Assembly (NCBI GenBank): GCA_035551835.1 | Contig: DASZMN010000074.1 | Coordinates: forward strand, 1 to 21,380 | Origin: Bog-473 sp035551835 | GTDB lineage: Bacteria > Actinomycetota > Acidimicrobiia > Acidimicrobiales > RAAP-2 | Direction of reading: 5' to 3' | Length of the DNA: 21,380 nucleotides | Shown here: piece by piece, positions 17,200 to 21,380 of the stretch | How the letters are laid out: each line of letters opens with the position of its first letter | Numbering within the stretch: position 1 is the stretch's first letter | Translations under genes and position numbers: made by a program | The notes under the pieces: model-generated | What the model saw: the letters and a program-made list of their open reading frames with translations, nothing else | Told to the model about the DNA's origin: nothing | Database searches by the model: none

Positions 17200-17982
17200 G
17201 TGTCCGACTGGGCTCAGGCCGACGACTACGCGACCTTGGAAGACGTTTTCGCGTCTCGCGACTTCGGACGTCCCGTATCTCCCGCTGTCGTGGCCGACGT
17301 GCCCGGCGCCGTGGCCGCAGTGGCCGCCTCGAGCGCGGCGAGGCCGCGCCGGGTAGAACTCTGGCGGGTGGGTGGGCTCGCGTCTCTGAGCGCGGTCGCC
17401 GCCGTGGCGGCCCTCGTCATCGGCAGCGGCCCGGTGAGCGTCCCATTGACGAGCGCGCGGCAGACGGCGCCGGCGAGCGTCCCGAACTTCGGGTCGTCGC
17501 CCGGCGGGGGGACCTCCGGCACGAACGGTGGGGAGGCGTCGAACGCCGCCGGAAGCGCCCTCCTCGCTCCGGCCTCGACGATCGCGTCGGACGCGAGCGC
17601 CGGGGGCGTCACGGGCGGCGCGGTGACGGGGCAGCGCACGGCCCGGTTGACCGCCTCCCTGCGCGGGCTCACCGTCGCTGCCCCGCCGACCACGACGACG
17701 ACCGCACCGGCCCCGAAAGCGCCGGCCCCGCCACCGGCGCCGACGACCGGCGCGCCCGGCCGGGGCAATGGGAACGGAAACGGCAACGGTCCTGTGGGCA
17801 ACGGCCCGGCCGCTAACAGCGGCAACGGGACCAGCGCCGGCAGCGTCGGCCGCGTCGGGGGGACGGGCAACGGGCTGCCGTCCGGTCCTCCGCCTGGTCC
17901 GCCCCCGGGACCGCCGCCCGGCGGAGGCCACGGGCCACCGGGCGCCTCTGCCGGCGCCAACGATGGAGGGAACGGCCACTAA
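17200..17982 (+). CDS. Membrane protein with one LEDVFxxxxFGxP motif (unrecognised family)
   Basis: A 260-residue paralogue of the protein at 16091 over its N-terminus. Both begin MSD, and LEDVFASRDFGRP occupies residues 13-25, exactly the same positions. A hydrophilic stretch to about 55 follows, then one membrane segment (about 57-76, GGLASLSAVAAVAALVI). The outer region is low complexity: Thr/Ala/Pro-rich, then GNGNGNG, then a PPPGPPPGPPP run, ending Gly/Asn/His. The two proteins differ completely after the membrane segment. The GTG start at 17200 is preceded by GAGGGAGGGG. I do not recognise a named family. The Pro-rich end may lie in or span the cell wall; this is inference from composition. 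Confidence 0.68.
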   Translation: MSDWAQADDYATLEDVFASRDFGRPVSPAVVADVPGAVAAVAASSAARPRRVELWRVGGLASLSAVAAVAALVIGSGPVSVPLTSARQTAPASVPNFGSSPGGGTSGTNGGEASNAAGSALLAPASTIASDASAGGVTGGAVTGQRTARLTASLRGLTVAAPPTTTTTAPAPKAPAPPPAPTTGAPGRGNGNGNGNGPVGNGPAANSGNGTSAGSVGRVGGTGNGLPSGPPPGPPPGPPPGGGHGPPGASAGANDGGNGH

Positions 17983-18079
17983 CCCCACCCGCTCCGGGCG
18001 GCCAACCGTCGTGGACCTTGTACGGCGGGCAGACTGCGCCTGGTAAGCCTGCGGAGACGAGCGCGGAGCGAGGTCAGCC

Positions 18080-19060
18080 ATGAACTACACGAATCTGGGC
18101 ACGGCAGGGCTGCGGGTGTCGAGGGTGTGCCTCGGCATGATGGGCTTCGGCAACGAGAGTGAGCGGGCCTGGGTCATCGACGAGGACGCAGCCGAGCCGA
18201 TTGTGCGAGCCGCCGTCGAAGGCGGGGTGACGTTCTTCGATACCGCCGACACCTATTCCGGCGGCGCCAGCGAGGTGGCCACCGGCCGGCTCGTCCCCAA
18301 GTTCCTGAGCCGCGACGAGGCCGTGATCGCGACCAAGGTCTTCATGCCCGTCACGCCGGGGGAGAACGGTGCCGGGCTCGGGCGCAAGCACATCCTCTCG
18401 GGGATCGACGCCTCGCTGCGCCGGCTGAAGATGGACTACGTCGACCTGTACCAGATCCACCGCTGGGACCCCAGGACGCCGATCGAGGAGACGATGGAGG
18501 CGCTCAACGATGTCGTGCGGGCCGGCAAGGCGCGCTACATCGGCGCCAGCAGCATGTTCTCCTGGCAGTTCGCCAAGGCACAGCACACGTCGGAGTCGCG
18601 CGGCTGGGCCCGGTTCGTGTCGATGCAGAACCACTACAACCTCGTGTACCGCGAGGAGGAACGCGAGATGATCCCCCTGTGCCTCGACCAGGGCGTCGGG
18701 TGCATCCCCTGGAGTCCGCTGGCGCGCGGCATGCTCGCCGGCAACCGGACCCGTGAAGGCGGTCGGAACACCACCCGTTCGGGCACGGACCCCTTCACGG
18801 ACTATCTCTACGACCAACCGACCGACTTCGACGTCGTGGACGCGGTCGACGAGGTGGCCGCGGCGCGCGGCATCCCCGCCGCGCAGGTCGCCCTGGCCTG
18901 GCTGCTCCAAAAGCCCGGTGTCACGGCCCCGATCGTGGGGTCGACCAAGAAGAAGCACGTGAAGGATGCGCTGGCCGCCGAGGAACTCACCCTGACCACC
19001 GACGAGGTGGAGCGACTGGAGAAGCCGTACGTCGCGCACCCGGTGCTCGGTCACTTTTAG
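18080..19060 (+). CDS. Aldo/keto reductase
   Basis: A 326-residue (alpha/beta)8-barrel NADPH-dependent oxidoreductase of the aldo/keto reductase superfamily, closest in style to the YajO/IolS-like bacterial members. The catalytic tetrad is visible: Asp54 in FDTADTYSGGASE, Tyr59, Lys86 in IATKVF and His127 in YQIHRWD. The coenzyme-binding end is present as PIVGSTKKKHVKDAL. The motif IPWSPLARGMLAGN is typical of this subgroup, which often acts on small aldehydes or ketones. Substrate is unknown. The ATG start at 18080 has GAGGT six bases upstream. The gene is followed after 89 bases by an acyl-CoA synthetase on the same strand; a joint role in lipid or aldehyde metabolism is only a guess. Confidence 0.92.
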   Translation: MNYTNLGTAGLRVSRVCLGMMGFGNESERAWVIDEDAAEPIVRAAVEGGVTFFDTADTYSGGASEVATGRLVPKFLSRDEAVIATKVFMPVTPGENGAGLGRKHILSGIDASLRRLKMDYVDLYQIHRWDPRTPIEETMEALNDVVRAGKARYIGASSMFSWQFAKAQHTSESRGWARFVSMQNHYNLVYREEEREMIPLCLDQGVGCIPWSPLARGMLAGNRTREGGRNTTRSGTDPFTDYLYDQPTDFDVVDAVDEVAAARGIPAAQVALAWLLQKPGVTAPIVGSTKKKHVKDALAAEELTLTTDEVERLEKPYVAHPVLGHF

Positions 19061-19149
19061 ACGCCGCTGCCTTCTCGGCGCGGCGGGCGTTCCGGTATCG
19101 TCGGCGCCCGTGGGACGCGCCGGATGGGCGCGCTGAGATTGGGGGTCGC

Positions 19150-20697
19150 ATGCGGGTCGCACTCACGGTGGCTGACTTTCTGCACCGGGCGGCGCAGGTC
19201 TACGGGCACCGCACCGCGGTGGTGGACGAACCGGGGACGGCCGGGTCGTGGGGGACGTTGACCTACGACGAACTGGCGGCGCGGGCCACTGGCATGGCGC
19301 TGGCCCTCGACGAGCTCGGCATTGAGCACGGAGAGCGGGTCGCCATCGTCAGCCCCAATTCGGGCCGGTTCCTGGCCTCGTTCTTCGGGGTGAGCGGGTA
19401 CGGGCGCATCCTCGTGCCGATCAACTTCCGGCTGACGCGCGAGGAGATCGCGTACGTCGTCGAGCATTCGGGGGCGTCCGTCCTCCTGTACGACCCCGAT
19501 CTGACCGACGAGGTGGACACCATCAAGGTCGCGCACAAGTTCCGGCTGGACGGTGCCGACGACGCGGCGCTGTTCGCGCCGGCGGGAGAGGGCACGACGC
19601 CGCAGGCATGGAGCGCGGACGAGGACGCGACGTGCTCGGTCAACTACACGTCGGGGACGACGGCGCGGCCCAAGGGCGTCCAGCTCACGCAGCGCAACTG
19701 CTGGCTGAACGCCACCGCGTTCGGCTGGCACACCGGCGTGAGCGACCGCGACGTCCTCCTGCACACGCTGCCCATGTTCCACTGCAACGGATGGGGCATG
19801 CCCTATGCGGTGACGGGCATGGGCGGGACGCACATCGTGCTGCGCAAGGTGGACGGCGAGGAGATCCTGTCGCGCATAGAGCGGCACGGCGTGACGCTGT
19901 TGTGCGGCGCCCCCGCGGTGGTGGCGGCCATTCTCGGCGCGGCCGAGGCGCGGGCGGAGGCCGGGCGCGCCGTACCCGGGCACGGCACGGTGCGCATGGT
20001 CGTGGCCGGCGCGCCGCCACCGTCGAAGACGATCGAGCGCATCGAGACCGAGCTGGGGTGGGAGTTCATCCAGATCTACGGGCTCACCGAGACGGCGCCC
20101 CTCCTGACGATCAACCGGGCCCCGGGCGAGTGGGACGCGCTCGACGCAACGGCGCGCTCCCAGCTGCTGAGCCGCGCCGGCGTGCCGGCGCTCGGCGTGC
20201 GCATCGACGTCGACACCGACGGCGAGGTGTTGGCGCAGTCGAACCACGTGTTCGCCGGCTACTGGGAGCAGCCGGTGGAGTCGGCGCAGGCGCTCGAGGG
20301 CGGGTGGTTCCACACCGGCGACGGCGGGTACCTCGACGGCGCCTACACGGTGATCTCGGATCGCAAGAAGGACGTCATCATCACCGGTGGCGAGAACGTG
20401 TCCTCCATCGAGGTCGAGGACTGCCTCTACCAGCACCCCGCCGTCGCCGAGGTCGCCGTGATCGGCGTGCCCGACGAGAAGTGGGGCGAGACGATCAAGG
20501 CGCTGGTGGTGGTCCGACCGGGCGAGGCGGCCACCGAGGCCGAACTCATCGCGCACTGCCGGGAGCGGCTGGCCCACTTCAAGGCGCCGACCAGCGTCGA
20601 GCTGCGCGAGGTGCTCGACCGCACCGCGACGGGAAAGTTGCAGAAGTACAAGCTGCGCCAGCCCTACTGGGCCGGGCGGGAGAAGTCGGTCAACTAG
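19150..20697 (+). CDS. AMP-forming acyl-CoA synthetase
   Basis: A 515-residue member of the ANL superfamily that adenylates a carboxylic acid and transfers it to CoA. Core motifs: A3 P-loop YTSGTTARPKG (166-176), A5 YGLTETAP (310-317), A7 HTGD (388-391, Asp391 binding ribose hydroxyls), A8 hinge SDRKKDVIITGGENVSS, and A10 lysine Lys496 in ATGKLQK. LPMFHCNGWG is characteristic of the fatty-acid/AMP-ligase group with medium-chain or aromatic substrates, such as FadD-like enzymes. The acid used cannot be told. ATG 19150 is preceded by GGGGG. It ends tail-to-tail with ribonuclease D, overlapping by 8 bases. Confidence 0.94.
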   Translation: MRVALTVADFLHRAAQVYGHRTAVVDEPGTAGSWGTLTYDELAARATGMALALDELGIEHGERVAIVSPNSGRFLASFFGVSGYGRILVPINFRLTREEIAYVVEHSGASVLLYDPDLTDEVDTIKVAHKFRLDGADDAALFAPAGEGTTPQAWSADEDATCSVNYTSGTTARPKGVQLTQRNCWLNATAFGWHTGVSDRDVLLHTLPMFHCNGWGMPYAVTGMGGTHIVLRKVDGEEILSRIERHGVTLLCGAPAVVAAILGAAEARAEAGRAVPGHGTVRMVVAGAPPPSKTIERIETELGWEFIQIYGLTETAPLLTINRAPGEWDALDATARSQLLSRAGVPALGVRIDVDTDGEVLAQSNHVFAGYWEQPVESAQALEGGWFHTGDGGYLDGAYTVISDRKKDVIITGGENVSSIEVEDCLYQHPAVAEVAVIGVPDEKWGETIKALVVVRPGEAATEAELIAHCRERLAHFKAPTSVELREVLDRTATGKLQKYKLRQPYWAGREKSVN

Positions 20698-21380
20698 GTC
20701 GATCGCCCGGCGTCAGATCACCGGGCACGGGCGCCGGCGCCGGCCGGTGGGAGCGCTCCTCAAGCACGAGGTGTCCGCGGCGGTCGAACGCGGCGGCCAC
20801 CTCGCCGTCGATGAATCGACGCAGCGGATCTCCCACCGTGGTCCGGCGCCAGCCGGTATCGAGGCGGCTCGGCTCGTGGCAGAGCAACTGGGAGATGTCG
20901 GCCCGCGTGGCCAGCAGGGCCTGGTCGAAATCGAGGTCGTCGGCGATTTGGCGTACGAGGCCGGAGCACACGGCCACCGCACCCGCCGGCGCCTGCGCGT
21001 CCCGCCCCTCCGAGGGCATCCGGACGCGGTCGGCCGGGAGGTCGAGCCCGCGGTGCACCGCGTGAAGGATCTCGGCCGCCCGGCCCTGAGCCAGGTGTCG
21101 GCCGTCGACGCCCCGGGCGCGACGCAGCTCGTCCGCGTTGCGCGGCGGCCGTTGCGAAATGGCCAGCAGACCGAGGTCGGAGAGCACCTGGCGGCGGGGC
21201 CGGTTCGACTCGGCGGCTGTACGCTCCCGCCAGGCCGCCACCTCCTGGGCCACGGCGCGCGAGCGGCGGGACATGCTGCGGATGTCTCCCAGGCGCCACC
21301 AGGCCTCCTCGGGCACGCGGGCCGGCGGGGTGCGGTCGCTCAGCACCTCGTCGCATTCGTTCAGCGCCCAGCCGAGCCGG
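20690..21380 (-). CDS. rnd: Ribonuclease D, C-terminal part (cut by window edge)
   Basis: The visible 230 codons read without a stop to the right edge. Starting from the edge the protein reads RLGWALNECDEVLSDR, which matches the last helix of the DEDD 3'-5' exonuclease domain. A first HRDC domain follows: AWRERTAAESNRPRRQVLSD, LLAISQRPPRNADELRRARG, and VDGRHLAQGRAAEIL. The remainder is a helical C-terminal HRDC-like region with a Pro-rich end. RNase D trims 3' ends of stable RNA precursors such as tRNA. The catalytic DEDD residues lie outside the window, so activity cannot be judged. A GTG at 21346 is internal, not the real start. Confidence 0.88.
   Translation of the reverse strand, partial: RLGWALNECDEVLSDRTPPARVPEEAWWRLGDIRSMSRRSRAVAQEVAAWRERTAAESNRPRRQVLSDLGLLAISQRPPRNADELRRARGVDGRHLAQGRAAEILHAVHRGLDLPADRVRMPSEGRDAQAPAGAVAVCSGLVRQIADDLDFDQALLATRADISQLLCHEPSRLDTGWRRTTVGDPLRRFIDGEVAAAFDRRGHLVLEERSHRPAPAPVPGDLTPGDRPS

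Noticed and set aside
20760..21356. Alternative minus-strand frame over ribonuclease D
   Set aside because: Composition is shadow-like (Arg/Pro/Gly), whereas the other frame gives a clear HRDC domain running to the window edge.

Overview
The window is the replication-origin region of a high-GC bacterial chromosome, almost certainly an actinobacterium. The left 10 kb has the classical order yidC-yidD-rnpA-rpmH / dnaA-oriC-dnaN-recF-dciA-gyrB-gyrA. The recF-dciA-gyrB junction and GTG/TTG starts fit Actinobacteria. So does a LAXTG cell-wall sorting signal on a chaplin-like protein, which is typical of class E sortase substrates. An Acidimicrobiia-type lineage is my guess, but that is inference; no rRNA is present to confirm it.

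Layout. (1) Positions 1-1209, minus strand: a membrane-insertion, tRNA-processing and ribosome block (yidC cut by the left edge, yidD, rnpA, rpmH) with small overlaps, reading away from dnaA. (2) Positions 1454-10400, plus strand: dnaA, a 324-bp oriC spacer, dnaN, recF, dciA, gyrB, gyrA. These supply the initiator, sliding clamp, recombination mediator, helicase-loading factor and gyrase. The oriC spacer contains two overlapping DnaA boxes followed by a short GC stretch and TTA/CTA triplets, which looks like a DnaA-trio unwinding element. (3) Positions 10397-12861, minus strand: signal peptidase I and a D-aminoacylase-type amidohydrolase, the latter with a palindromic operator upstream. (4) Positions 12862-14276: a spacer with two good DnaA boxes, then a two-domain dCTP deaminase. 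(5) Positions 14277-17982, plus strand: a cell-surface block. It holds a secreted chaplin-like repeat protein with a LAXTG anchor, and two membrane proteins whose cytoplasmic N-termini share a motif of the form LExVFxxxxFGxP, seen three times in total. Two of these genes have structured leaders. (6) Positions 18080-21380: an aldo/keto reductase, an AMP-forming acyl-CoA synthetase, and the C-terminal part of ribonuclease D on the minus strand, cut by the right edge.

The most novel part is block 5. The repeat protein has seven units with cysteines exactly 14 residues apart plus two cysteine-free units. The two downstream paralogues look like single-pass membrane proteins with a conserved short cytoplasmic motif and low-complexity outer domains. 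I know of no named family for the paralogues. No CRISPR array, insertion sequence, rRNA or tRNA was seen. Nearly all space is coding and mostly tightly packed.
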